16,663 nt of DNA from DASUDX01 sp036275365 (GCA_036275365.1 DASUDX010000098.1:1-16663), one strand, 5' to 3'; shown: positions 1-7,410, counted from the first letter of the stretch. Program-made: numbers and translations. Notes: generated by a model not told the origin, from the letters alone.

Positions 1-492
1 GGCCGGGTGGAGCCGGGCTTCCCGGTGCAGCTGGTGGTGGACGCCCACGGCGATCGTCGCTTCGACGGCCAGGTGCTGGCGGTGGAGCCAGTGGTGGATC
101 CGGCCACCCGCAACTTCACCGTGCGGGCCCGTCTGCCCAACCCGGACGGTCTGCTCAGCGGCGGTCAGTTCGCCCGCGTCACCCTGCTGCTGCCGGGCGC
201 CGAGTCGGTGCTGGCAGTGCCGCGCACCGCCATCGATTACAGCTCCTACGGCGCCTCGGTCTATGTCGTGCAGCCGCGCAGCGGCGCCACCGCCGGCGAG
301 CTGGAAGTGATCCAGCGCTTCGTTCGGCTGGGCGAGGCCCGCGGTGATTTCGTCGCGGTGGCCGAGGGCCTCAAGCCTGACGAGCGGGTGGCCACCTCCG
401 GCCTGCTCAAGCTGCGCAACCAGCAGCCGGTGAGCATCGACAACAGCAATCCGCCGCAGCCCTCGCTGAGCCCCAGCCTGCCCAACACCTGA
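1..492 (+). CDS. RND efflux periplasmic adaptor (membrane fusion protein), 3' part
   Basis: The reading frame is open from the first base of the window, so the start lies upstream; about 163 C-terminal residues are present. The segment with ATRNFTVRARLPNPDG followed by GGQFARVTL is the beta-barrel signature of AcrA/MexA-type adaptors (usually TVRVRARFPNPDG...L.PGMF.RV). It is followed by a membrane-proximal domain (LAVPRTAIDYSSYGASVYVV, then RFVRLGEARGDFVAVAEGLKPDERVATSGLLKLRNQQPV). The tail is short and rich in Pro and Ser. The adaptor should link the permease encoded 40 nt downstream to an outer-membrane channel; no TolC-like gene is visible here. The same strand and short gap imply one operon. 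The lipoyl and hairpin domains and any lipoprotein signal are outside the window. The family call is secure; the substrate is unknown. Confidence 0.93.
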   Translation, partial: GRVEPGFPVQLVVDAHGDRRFDGQVLAVEPVVDPATRNFTVRARLPNPDGLLSGGQFARVTLLLPGAESVLAVPRTAIDYSSYGASVYVVQPRSGATAGELEVIQRFVRLGEARGDFVAVAEGLKPDERVATSGLLKLRNQQPVSIDNSNPPQPSLSPSLPNT

Positions 493-532
493 GACCGCGC
501 CCCGCGCCGCCTCCGTCATCAAGGTCCTGACC

Positions 533-3500
533 ATGCATTTCACGGACATCTTCATCAAGCGACCGGTGCTGGCCACCGTGATCAGCCTGATCATCCTGCT
601 GCTGGGTCTGCGCGCGGCCGGGGATCTGAGCATCCGCCAGTACCCCTATCTGCAGAACGCGCAGATCACGGTGAATGTCGCCTACCCGGGCGCCGATGCC
701 AGCCTGATGGAAGGCTTCATCACCACCCCGATCGAGCGCGAGGTGGCGACCGCCGATGGCATCGACTTCCTCACCTCCAGCACCACCCAGGGGGTGAGCC
801 TGATCACCGCCAATCTGCGGCTGACCAAGGACCCCAACGAGGCGCTGACCGAGATCTCGGCCAAGGTCGACAAGCTGCGCGCCCAGCTGCCGGATGGATC
901 AGAAGACCCGATCGTGCAGATCGCGGCGGGCGAGGGCACGGCGGCGATGTACCTCTCCTTCTACAGCGAGGTGCTGACGCCGAGCCAGGTCACCGACTAT
1001 CTGATCCGCGAGGTGGAGCCGCAGCTGGCGGCGATCGACGGTGTCGAGCGGGCCGAGATCATCGGCGCCCGCACCTATGCGCTGCGCGTCTGGCTCAAGC
1101 CGGATCGCCTCACCGCGCATGACCTGACCGCCAGCGAAGTGCTGGCCGCGGTGCGCAGCCAGAATGTGCAGTCCGCGGTCGGCGAGACCCGCGGCGGCTA
1201 TGTGAAGATCGGCCTGTCGGCCACCACCGATCTGCGCACCGAGGCGGATTTCCGCCAGCTGATCGTCAAGGCCGATGGCCAGACCCCGGTGCGTCTGGGT
1301 GATGTTGCGGAGGTCGCCCTGGGCGCCGAAACCTACGAGGGCTTCGCGGCCTGGAATGGCCGTCCGGCGATCTTCGTCGGTGTGCAGACGCGCCCGGATG
1401 CCAATGTGCTCGAGGTGATCGACCGTCTCCTCGAGGTCTGGCCGTCCCTTGAGCAGCGCCTGCCCGAGGGGCTCGAGGGCGAGATCAGCTATGACAGCAC
1501 CCGCTACATCCGCGACGCCATCGGCGAGGTGCAGGCCACCCTGGTCGAGGCGCTGATCATCGTCATCGTGGTGATCTTCCTGTTCCTCGGTTCGGTACGG
1601 AACTCGCTGATTCCGGCGGTGACCGTCCCGCTGTCCCTGGTCGGGGCCCTGTTCCTGATGCTGGTGATGGGCTTCTCGATCAATCTGCTGACCCTACTGG
1701 CGATGGTGCTGGCGATCGGCATGGTGGTGGACGACGCCATCATCGTGATGGAGAACATCCATCGCCACATCGAGGAGGGCATGTCGCCCTGGGACGCCTC
1801 GATCCTCGGCGCCCGCGAGCTGGTCGGTCCGGTGATCGCGATGACCATCACCCTGGTCGCGGTGTACGCCCCGATCGGCTTCCTCACCGGTATCACCGGC
1901 ACGCTGTTCACCGAGTTCGCCTTCACCCTCGCCGGTGCGGTGGTGATCTCCGGCATCGTGGCGCTGACGCTGACGCCGATGATGTGCGCCCGGCTGCTCA
2001 AGCCCAGTCATGGCGAAGGCGCGGAGAGCAACCGCTTCGCCGCCTACATCGACGAGAAGTTCAGTGCCTGGCGCCTGTCCTTCCAGCAGCGCCTGCATCG
2101 CGCGCTGGACGGCACGCCGCTGATCCTCGGCTTCGGCGGACTGGTGCTGCTGTCCTGCTTCTTCCTGTTCCGCTCCACGCCGGCGGAGCTCGCGCCGCAG
2201 GAGGACCAGGGCTTCAGCTTCGCCATCATCGAGAGCGATGGCTACGCCTCCCAGGAGTATCTCGACCAGTACTACCGGCAGGCCGAGAAGCTGCTGATGG
2301 CCAATCCCTATGTGGACAAGCTGTTCAGCTTCGGTCTGCCGGGTTCGAGCAACAGCGCCTTCCTCGGCCTGCTGCTCAAGCCCTGGAGCGAGCGCGACCA
2401 GACCGCCAACGCCCTGCAGCAGCAGACCCAGGGCCAGCTCGACCAGATCGCCGGTCTGCGCGTGTTCACCAGCCAGCCGCCGGCCCTGCCCACGCCGGGC
2501 CAGGGTCTGCCGATGGAGTTCGTGATCAAGTCCACCGCCCCGGCCGATGAGGTGGTGAGGGTCAGCGAGCAGATCGTCGCGCGTGCCCAGGCCACCAAGC
2601 AGTTCTTCTTCGTCGCCGGCAAGCTGCGGATCGACCGCCCCGAGGCGCGCATCGAGATCGACCGCGAGAAGGCCGCGCTGATGGGCGTGGACATGCAGCA
2701 GCTGGCGGCGGATCTGGCCTCGGCGATGGCCGGCGGCGAGGTGGCCCGCTTCGCCTACGAGAACCGCTCCTACAAGGTGATCCAGCAGATGGAACGCGGC
2801 GGGCGTCTCAACCCGCAGCAGCTGGAGGGGCTCTACACCCGCGCCCGCAACGGCACCCTGGTGCCGCTCTCCACCCTGGCGCGGATCGAGATGCGCACGG
2901 TGCCGCGCAGCATCGAGCACGCCCAGCAGCTCACCGCCGACACCATCCAGGGGGCGCCGCTGCCGAGCCTGACCCAGGGCCAGGCGCTGAAGATCCTCGA
3001 GGACATCGCCGCCGAGGTGCTGCCGGCCGGCTATCAGGTGGACTACGCCGGGGCCTCGCGCCAGTTCAAGCAGGAGGGCAGCGCCCTGCTGGCCACCTTC
3101 GCCTTCGCGCTGATCGTGATCTATCTGGTGCTGTCGGCGCAGTTCGAATCCTTCCGCGATCCGCTGATCATGCTGGTGACGGTACCGATGTCGATCAGCG
3201 GGGCGCTGCTGGTGGTCAACATCCTCGGCATCACCAATGGCCTGCAGCTGACCGACTTCCCCGGCATGACGCTCAACATCTACACCCAGGTCGGCCTGAT
3301 CACGCTGATCGGGGTGATCTCCAAGCACGGCATCCTGATCGTGGAGTTCGCCAACAAGCTGCAGGAGCAGGGGCTGCCCAAGCGCCAGGCGATCGAGGAG
3401 GCCACCGCCATCCGCCTGCGGCCGGTGCTGATGACCACCGCCGCCCTGGTGATCGCCATGGTGCCGCTGCTGATCGCCAGCGGACCGGGTGCGGCGGCGC

Positions 3501-3652
3501 GCTTCTCGATGGGTCTGGTGATCGCCGCCGGCATGAGCATCGGTACGCTGTTCACTCTCTATGTGCTGCCGGCGGTGTACCTGGCGATCGGCCGTGACCT
3601 TGCCGCCTCGGCGGCGGTCCAGCCGGACGCCCGCGTCCTGCCCAGCACCTGA
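533..3652 (+). CDS. RND multidrug efflux permease, AcrB/HAE1 type
   Basis: Complete protein of 1039 residues, the usual length for the AcrB family, starting at an ATG with AAGG 8 nt upstream. The N-terminus FTDIFIKRPVLATVISLIILLLG is the typical first helix after a cytoplasmic FIxRP motif. The proton-relay aspartates are D400 and D401 in GMVVDDAIIVMENI (AcrB D407/D408), and K931 in ISKHGILIVEFAN matches AcrB K940. Two large periplasmic loops follow the first helix of each half, as expected for the porter and docking domains. It should be an inner-membrane proton/drug antiporter forming a trimer with the adaptor encoded upstream. No residue is obviously missing. His follows the relay Lys where AcrB has Asn; I believe this variant is common in one HAE1 subgroup. 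Substrates, and any specific name such as mexB or mexK, cannot be inferred. Confidence 0.96.
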   Translation: MHFTDIFIKRPVLATVISLIILLLGLRAAGDLSIRQYPYLQNAQITVNVAYPGADASLMEGFITTPIEREVATADGIDFLTSSTTQGVSLITANLRLTKDPNEALTEISAKVDKLRAQLPDGSEDPIVQIAAGEGTAAMYLSFYSEVLTPSQVTDYLIREVEPQLAAIDGVERAEIIGARTYALRVWLKPDRLTAHDLTASEVLAAVRSQNVQSAVGETRGGYVKIGLSATTDLRTEADFRQLIVKADGQTPVRLGDVAEVALGAETYEGFAAWNGRPAIFVGVQTRPDANVLEVIDRLLEVWPSLEQRLPEGLEGEISYDSTRYIRDAIGEVQATLVEALIIVIVVIFLFLGSVRNSLIPAVTVPLSLVGALFLMLVMGFSINLLTLLAMVLAIGMVVDDAIIVMENIHRHIEEGMSPWDASILGARELVGPVIAMTITLVAVYAPIGFLTGITGTLFTEFAFTLAGAVVISGIVALTLTPMMCARLLKPSHGEGAESNRFAAYIDEKFSAWRLSFQQRLHRALDGTPLILGFGGLVLLSCFFLFRSTPAELAPQEDQGFSFAIIESDGYASQEYLDQYYRQAEKLLMANPYVDKLFSFGLPGSSNSAFLGLLLKPWSERDQTANALQQQTQGQLDQIAGLRVFTSQPPALPTPGQGLPMEFVIKSTAPADEVVRVSEQIVARAQATKQFFFVAGKLRIDRPEARIEIDREKAALMGVDMQQLAADLASAMAGGEVARFAYENRSYKVIQQMERGGRLNPQQLEGLYTRARNGTLVPLSTLARIEMRTVPRSIEHAQQLTADTIQGAPLPSLTQGQALKILEDIAAEVLPAGYQVDYAGASRQFKQEGSALLATFAFALIVIYLVLSAQFESFRDPLIMLVTVPMSISGALLVVNILGITNGLQLTDFPGMTLNIYTQVGLITLIGVISKHGILIVEFANKLQEQGLPKRQAIEEATAIRLRPVLMTTAALVIAMVPLLIASGPGAAARFSMGLVIAAGMSIGTLFTLYVLPAVYLAIGRDLAASAAVQPDARVLPST

Positions 3653-3656
3653 GCCC

Positions 3657-3661
3657 GGGAG
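3657..3661 (+). promoter_or_regulatory. Shine-Dalgarno sequence that selects the ATG at 3667
   Basis: GGGAG lies 5 nt before the ATG at 3667. It overlaps the alternative in-frame GTG at 3661, which therefore cannot use it. This favours the shorter protein beginning MFFALLL. Confidence 0.6.
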
Positions 3662-3666
3662 TGCCG

Positions 3667-4080
3667 ATGTTCTTCGCCCTGCTGCTGGTCACTTTTCTGG
3701 TCGCCCTGGGCGTGTCCGCGCTGTGCGCGCGGATGTTCTCGACGCCCACCGGCAACATCCTCAAGCGGGTGATCGCCGATGAGATCAGCAGCGCCTGGCA
3801 TCGCTATCTCGGCTTTGCCATCTATGTGGTCGGCATTTCCTCCGGCGTGCGGCTCTACGAGCTCGAGCGCTATCTGACCCCGCCGCCCGGCGCTCCCGAG
3901 GGGGCCGAGGTGCTCGCGCTGACGCCGGAGCGCTGGGTGCTGGAGGTCTATCGCACGGTGGTCGAGACCCTGCAGGGCATTGCCTGGATGCTGCTGCTGT
4001 TCTTCGTGGTCGCCCTGGTGGCCTTCGTCATCGTGCGCATCGCCGAGATGCGCGGAGAGCGCCGCCCGCCCGGCAGCTGA
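3667..4080 (+). CDS. Small membrane protein of unknown function
   Basis: Not recognised. The protein is 137 residues from ATG 3667. An N-terminal hydrophobic helix (about residues 2-20) is followed by a polar stretch with MFSTPTGNILKRVIADEISSAWHRYLGF. A moderately hydrophobic segment comes next (about 46-62, FAIYVVGISSGVRLYELERYL), then a proline-rich loop and a clear C-terminal helix (about 104-126, IAWMLLLFFVVALVAFVIV) before a basic tail. Two or three membrane segments are likely. The many aromatic and charged residues in the central part look like those of a conserved domain, not random coding. It starts 14 nt after the permease stop and is probably co-transcribed with the efflux genes, but nothing in the sequence shows a role in efflux. 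It lacks the short single-helix form of AcrZ. Confidence 0.75.
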   Translation: MFFALLLVTFLVALGVSALCARMFSTPTGNILKRVIADEISSAWHRYLGFAIYVVGISSGVRLYELERYLTPPPGAPEGAEVLALTPERWVLEVYRTVVETLQGIAWMLLLFFVVALVAFVIVRIAEMRGERRPPGS

Positions 4081-4109
4081 GCGTCATCACCGCTTCACCG
4101 GACCGTCAT
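4081..4109 (+). promoter_or_regulatory. Possible Pho-box-like 11-bp direct repeats
   Basis: Three 11-nt units begin at 4081, 4092 and 4103 with cores GCGTCAT, GCTTCAC and CCGTCAT. The PhoB-box unit is CTGTCAT plus a 4-nt spacer, so the first and third match 5 and 6 of 7 and the second is weak. The position, directly before a phoX-like gene, makes a Pho regulon plausible. There is no good -10 box at the expected distance and the spacers are not AT-rich, so this is a weak inference. Confidence 0.2.
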
Positions 4110-4135
4110 AGTCTGCCGACGGATCCGTCGTCCGG
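4098..4135. repeat. Nested inverted repeat upstream of the phoX-like gene
   Basis: CCGGAC at 4098-4103 is the exact complement of GTCCGG at 4130-4135. Inside these arms, 4118-4129 is a perfect 12-bp palindrome (GACGGATCCGTC). The RNA could fold into a stem with an internal loop ending 9 nt before the ATG at 4145. No T-run follows, so a canonical terminator is unlikely; an operator or a leader hairpin is possible. Confidence 0.45.
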
Positions 4136-4144
4136 TTGACCGTC

Positions 4145-5476
4145 ATGCCGCTGCACTCGCCCTTCCGCCGTCTGCAGGCCCGCGGCCTGCGCCACCCCCT
4201 CAGCCGCCGCCAGCTGCTGCGCCAGGGGTTTCTGGGTCTGGGGTTGATCGGCCTCGGCGCCACCCTCCGCGGCTGTGGCAACAGCAGCGGCAGCGCGGCC
4301 GGACCGATTACCTCCGCCCGCGGGCGGCTGCAGATTCCGCCGCTGGCCAGCGCGCCGGACGAGAACGGTCTGCTGATTCCCCAGGGCTTCCGCAGCCGGG
4401 TGCTGGCCCAGGCCAACCAGCCGGTGGCGGGCACGGGCTTTGTCTGGCACACCGATCCGGATGCCGGGGCGGTCTACCCGGCGGCCGATGGCGGCTGGGT
4501 CTATGTGAGCAATCGCGAGTTCGTACCCGGTGGAGTCAATGCCCTGCGCTTCGACGCCCAGGGCGAGATCACCAGCGCCTACACCGTGCTGCCGGGCGCG
4601 CTCAGCCGGATCAACTGCGGTGGCGGCGTGACGCCCTGGAACACCTGGCTCTCCGGCGAGGAGTACGAGCTGGGTCTGATCTGGGAGTGCGATCCCTTCG
4701 ATACCACCGGGACCGCGGTGCAGAGCTGGCGCGGCTGCGGCACCTTCGCCCACGAGGCGGTGGCGATCGACCCGGCGAGCAATATCTTCTACCTGACCGA
4801 GGACGAGAGTGACGGCCGCTTCTACCGCTTCGTTCCCACCACCCCGAACATCGGCGGCCGCCCCTCCACCGACGGGGTGCTGGAGGCCCTGCAGGTGATG
4901 ACCGCGGAGGACATCAACCTCGAAGGCGCGCGCGGCCCCTGGCCGGTGCAGTGGCGGCCGATTCCGGTGCCTAATCCGCTCGGCGCGGTGATCGAGGACA
5001 TCCCGCTCGGACAGACGCCCACCCGCTATCAGGTGCCCGAGACCACCGCCTTCCGCGGCGGCGAGGGTCTGTGGTTCCAGAACGGCATCGTCTACTTCAC
5101 CACCAAGAGCGACCGCCGGGTGTGGGCGCATGATGTGGCCGCGGGCACCCTGGAGGTGATTTACGACGATGCCTTCTTCCAGCCGGAGCCGGTGCTGGAT
5201 TCGGTCGACAACATCGTGATGACCCCGGGTGGCGACATCGTGGTGGTGGAGGACAAGAGCGAGGCCAACCAGCAGGCGGTGGCGATCCTCGCCGATGGCC
5301 GTCTGGCGGTGCTGGTGCAGCTGGTTGGCCATGAGGGCTCGGAGGTCACCGGCCCGGCCTTCTCCCCGGATGGCCGCTTCTTCTACTGCTCCAGCCAGCG
5401 CGGCCCCGGCAATGGCAACAGCACCGGCACCGCGGGCATCACCTACGCCATCGAAGGGCCCTGGTTCCGGCCCTGA
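4145..5476 (+). CDS. PhoX/DUF839-family protein, Tat-exported putative phosphatase
   Basis: 443 residues from ATG 4145; a TTG three codons earlier is less likely. The N-terminus carries a twin-arginine signal (SRRQLL, R21-R22), then a Gly/Leu-rich helix and C44 in ATLRGC, so it may be a Tat lipoprotein, although Arg two residues before the Cys is a poor lipobox. The rest has DUF839 hallmarks: LIPQGFRSRVLA, then RINCGGGVTPWNTWLSGEE (C158, E172, E173), then HEAVAIDPASNIFYLTEDE with GRFYRF, GGEGLWFQNGIVYFTT and DNIVMTPGGDIVVVED. In characterised PhoX enzymes the matching Cys and acidic residues bind the Fe/Ca cofactor, and the protein is a secreted phosphomonoesterase of beta-propeller fold. This protein is shorter than classical PhoX, so phosphatase activity is inferred from family only. 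It is probably its own transcription unit after a 64-nt gap. Confidence 0.85.
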   Translation: MPLHSPFRRLQARGLRHPLSRRQLLRQGFLGLGLIGLGATLRGCGNSSGSAAGPITSARGRLQIPPLASAPDENGLLIPQGFRSRVLAQANQPVAGTGFVWHTDPDAGAVYPAADGGWVYVSNREFVPGGVNALRFDAQGEITSAYTVLPGALSRINCGGGVTPWNTWLSGEEYELGLIWECDPFDTTGTAVQSWRGCGTFAHEAVAIDPASNIFYLTEDESDGRFYRFVPTTPNIGGRPSTDGVLEALQVMTAEDINLEGARGPWPVQWRPIPVPNPLGAVIEDIPLGQTPTRYQVPETTAFRGGEGLWFQNGIVYFTTKSDRRVWAHDVAAGTLEVIYDDAFFQPEPVLDSVDNIVMTPGGDIVVVEDKSEANQQAVAILADGRLAVLVQLVGHEGSEVTGPAFSPDGRFFYCSSQRGPGNGNSTGTAGITYAIEGPWFRP

Positions 5477-5521
5477 TCACACTGGCGAGGTCGTCGCCGC
5501 CGGGCACAAGAGTTATGCGGA

Positions 5522-5546
5522 GCCGGCGCTGGGTCACGACGCCGGC
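5522..5546. repeat. Seven-bp GC hairpin between the phoX-like and GNAT genes
   Basis: GCCGGCG (5522-5528) and CGCCGGC (5540-5546) are exact complements around an 11-nt loop. This is the only strong stem in the 96-nt gap and might attenuate or end phoX transcription. No T-run follows, so terminator function is uncertain. Confidence 0.35.
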
Positions 5547-5572
5547 CGGCCCTAGGCTGCGCGGGTTTGCCG

Positions 5573-6058
5573 ATGCCCACGACCATGATCCGTCCCACAC
5601 TTGCCGACGATACCGAACCGCTGATGGCCATCCTGGCCGCCAGCGGGCAGTTTGACGAACCCAGCCTCGCCCACGTGCGCCAGACCCTGCAGGCCCATCT
5701 GGCCGGCGAGGTCACGGCGCTCTGGTTCACGGCCGTCGCCGGTCATCCGGTTGGCGTGGCGTACTGCGCCCCGGAGCCGGTCACTCGCGGCACCTGGAAT
5801 CTGCTCATGCTGTGGATGCATCCCGAGCACGCCGGGCAGGGTCTGGGCCGGGCGCTGGTCGCCGCCGTGGAGGCGCGCTTGCGCGAACAGGCGGTGCGAC
5901 TGCTGATCGTCGAGACCTCGGCTCTGCCCGAGTACCAGGCGGCCCGGCGCTTCTATGAGAAGAGCGGTTTCGTCCAGGAGGCACGGGTATGCGACTTCTT
6001 TGATGAAGGCGACGACAAGCTGATCTACACCCGGCCCCTGCGTCCCCTGACGCCATGA
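5573..6058 (+). CDS. GNAT-family N-acetyltransferase
   Basis: About 161 residues from ATG 5573. An in-frame TTG at 5567 and an ATG at 5585 are alternatives; neither ATG has a clear Shine-Dalgarno, and family members often begin at MIRP, encoded at 5585. The GNAT fold is visible in order: MIRPTLADDTEPLMAIL, the central strand VAGHPVGVAYCAPEP, the acetyl-CoA-binding LLMLWMHPEHAGQGLGRALVAAVEARL (Q-x-L-G-R-A pyrophosphate loop), and the C-terminal YQAARRFYEKSGFVQEARV typical of motif B. It should transfer an acetyl group from acetyl-CoA to an amine on a small molecule or protein; the substrate cannot be inferred. Its stop overlaps the start of the VOC gene by ATGA, so the two are probably co-translated. 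Confidence 0.88.
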   Translation: MPTTMIRPTLADDTEPLMAILAASGQFDEPSLAHVRQTLQAHLAGEVTALWFTAVAGHPVGVAYCAPEPVTRGTWNLLMLWMHPEHAGQGLGRALVAAVEARLREQAVRLLIVETSALPEYQAARRFYEKSGFVQEARVCDFFDEGDDKLIYTRPLRPLTP

Positions 6059-6450
6059 CGGTACCCGGCCATCGCTACCGGCTCGGCGCCCTGATCGTGG
6101 ATTGCGCCGTGGCCGATCTGGACGCCGCCGCGCGCTTCTGGGCCGCAGCCCTGGGCTATGCCGCAGAACCTGGAGACGGCCGCGCCGAGGATCGCTACCG
6201 GATCCTGCGCGGGCGGCCCGGCAGTCTGCCGGTGGAAGTGCAGGCCGTCAGCGGCGGCAGCGGCCTGCATGTGGATATCGAGACCGATGATGTGATGGCC
6301 GAGCTGGATCGGCTTGAGCGTCTGGGGGCGCGTCGCCTGCGGGCGGTACGCGACTGGTGGGTGATGGAGGCCCCGACCGGCCATCGCTTCTGTGTGGTGC
6401 CGCTGCTGCCTGCCGATCGCCATCCAGGCTGTCCGCTGTGCGGGCGTTGA
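6055..6450 (+). CDS. VOC-superfamily (glyoxalase-like domain) protein
   Basis: 131 residues, ATG at 6055 overlapping the acetyltransferase stop by 4 nt. Two beta-alpha-beta-beta-beta halves are visible: LGALIVDCAVADLDAAARFWAAALGY at the start, then LHVDIETDDVMAELDRLERLGARRL and WWVMEAPTGHRFCVVPLL. This matches the single-domain Glyoxalase_6-like family. The first strand has no His/Gln/Glu at the usual metal-ligand position, so metal-dependent lyase or dioxygenase activity is doubtful; many such proteins are binding or resistance proteins. The C-terminus ends CPLCGR, a CxxC pair of unknown use. Coupling to a GNAT gene could mean a joint role in small-molecule detoxification, but that is speculation. 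Confidence 0.82.
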   Translation: MTVPGHRYRLGALIVDCAVADLDAAARFWAAALGYAAEPGDGRAEDRYRILRGRPGSLPVEVQAVSGGSGLHVDIETDDVMAELDRLERLGARRLRAVRDWWVMEAPTGHRFCVVPLLPADRHPGCPLCGR

Positions 6451-6526
6451 GCCCTGCAGCGGGGATTCGCAGCGGCGGATCGATCGCCATGCTGCACCGG
6501 CTCGACGCCACGACGGCGGGGAGCGT

Positions 6527-6916
6527 TCAGGGCGGGCGTTCGACTGCCGTCAGCCGCGCCCGGTAGACGCTGCCATCGCGCCGCTGCAGCTTCAGGTCCA
6601 CCGCCTCGCCGGGCCGCTTGCCCCTGGCCAGCGGCGCCAGGTCCGCTGCGCGGGCACCGGGAATGGCGAGGCCGTCCACTTCCAGCACCTGATCGCCAGC
6701 GACGATGCCGGCCCCGGCGGCCGGCAGGCCGGGCTGGACCTCAATGAGGGTGGCGCTGCGCACTACCGGTTTGAAGAAGCCGCTTACTGAAAGCGATAGC
6801 TTGATGCCGAATACACCGCGCTCGGGATCGGGCTCGACCGCCGCGCCGGGCAGCACCGCTATCGTCAGCGCGAGGCCGAGCAGCCACCTGCGAAACCCGC
6901 GGGTCCAGCCGGTCAT
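6527..6916 (-). CDS. Exported single-PDZ-domain protein without a protease domain
   Basis: 129 residues from ATG at 6916. A basic N-terminus (MTGWTRGFRRW) and hydrophobic core LLGLALTIAVLPGAA form a signal peptide ending near residue 26. The remainder is essentially one PDZ domain: FGIKLSLSVSGFF, then VRSATLIEVQPGLPAAGAGIVAGDQVLEVDGLAIPG and GEAVDLKLQRRDGSVYRARL. PDZ domains bind C-terminal peptides or exposed strands, usually next to a trypsin-like or site-2 protease. Here there is no catalytic domain and no protease neighbour, so the protein may act as a small periplasmic adaptor. It is convergent with the VOC gene (76-nt gap) and divergent from the exported-protein gene at 7030. The domain call is firm; the partner is unknown. 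Confidence 0.82.
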   Translation of the reverse strand: MTGWTRGFRRWLLGLALTIAVLPGAAVEPDPERGVFGIKLSLSVSGFFKPVVRSATLIEVQPGLPAAGAGIVAGDQVLEVDGLAIPGARAADLAPLARGKRPGEAVDLKLQRRDGSVYRARLTAVERPP

Positions 6917-6946
6917 TGGTCAGCGATCCGGAACAGGTCAAGAACC

Positions 6947-6973
6947 GCACTTTGTCAGAAAAACAACAAGTGC
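6947..6973. promoter_or_regulatory. Inverted repeat in a divergent intergenic region, candidate operator
   Basis: GCACTTTGT (6947-6955) can pair with ACA (6963-6965) and AAGTGC (6968-6973), with a 2-nt bulge and a 7-nt A-rich loop. It lies in the only AT-rich part of the 113-nt gap between the divergent PDZ and exported-protein genes. A TTGTCA at 6952-6957 resembles a -35 box but has no matching -10. A shared operator is a guess. Confidence 0.35.
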
Positions 6974-7017
6974 CTGGCGGCGGCCGGCCTTCTACGCTCT
7001 GCTCTCACCCTCATCCC

Positions 7018-7021
7018 GGAG
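7018..7021 (+). promoter_or_regulatory. Shine-Dalgarno sequence for the gene at 7030
   Basis: GGAG sits 8 nt before ATG 7030. It supports this start over the in-frame TTG at 6916, which would place 38 extra residues in front of the signal peptide. Confidence 0.6.
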
Positions 7022-7029
7022 TACCCGCG

Positions 7030-7410
7030 ATGGTCCGCCGCTGCTGGCGGCGGGTTGCCGCCGTCCTGCTGGTCAGCCCGCTGGGTCTCGCCTCGGCCCA
7101 TGAGCGCCCGCACGGCTATGTGATGTCGCTGGTCGTCGAACACCAGGGTCAGGTGCTCGATCAGCCCCGCCTCTGGCTGCGCGAGGGCGAGCCGGGCGAG
7201 ATAAGCGTCGGCGCCGTCGAGGGCAGGGAGGGCTACCGGCTGAAGCTGGAGGTCAGTGCCGTCTCCGCCGAGATCGTCGAGATCCAGGTGGAGCTTCGCC
7301 ACCGCGAGGCGCTGCTCACCCCGGTGCTGCAGACCCGGCTGGGGGAGGCGGCCAGCGTCTCGGTCGGCGCCCACACCGTGCGCATGACGGTGCAGCCAGG
7401 GGTTCCCTGA
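7030..7410 (+). CDS. Exported protein of unknown function, 126 residues
   Basis: Start at ATG 7030, supported by GGAG 8 nt upstream and by the signal peptide that then appears at the N-terminus: MVRRCWRRVAAVLLVSPLGLASA, with likely cleavage at ASA-HE. The mature part is beta-rich and repeats a theme of charged strands: LDQPRLWLREGEPGEISVG, then GYRLKLEVSAVSAEIVEIQVELRH and LLTPVLQTRLGEAASVSVGAHTVRMTVQP. This layout (a ligand or strand, then EGEPxxIxVG, then a second GEAASVSVG) resembles small periplasmic beta-sandwich domains that I associate with the C-termini of some M56-type membrane proteins in this bacterial group, but I cannot name a family. No enzyme motif is seen. It is divergent from the PDZ gene, and a functional link between the two is possible but unproven. 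Confidence 0.68.
   Translation: MVRRCWRRVAAVLLVSPLGLASAHERPHGYVMSLVVEHQGQVLDQPRLWLREGEPGEISVGAVEGREGYRLKLEVSAVSAEIVEIQVELRHREALLTPVLQTRLGEAASVSVGAHTVRMTVQPGVP

Noticed and set aside
1694..3328. 544-codon open frame antisense to the RND permease gene
   Set aside because: Long antisense frames are expected in GC-rich coding DNA. The product is a His/Gln/Gly/Asp-rich low-complexity chain with no domain, and the sense frame is a full-length AcrB homologue.
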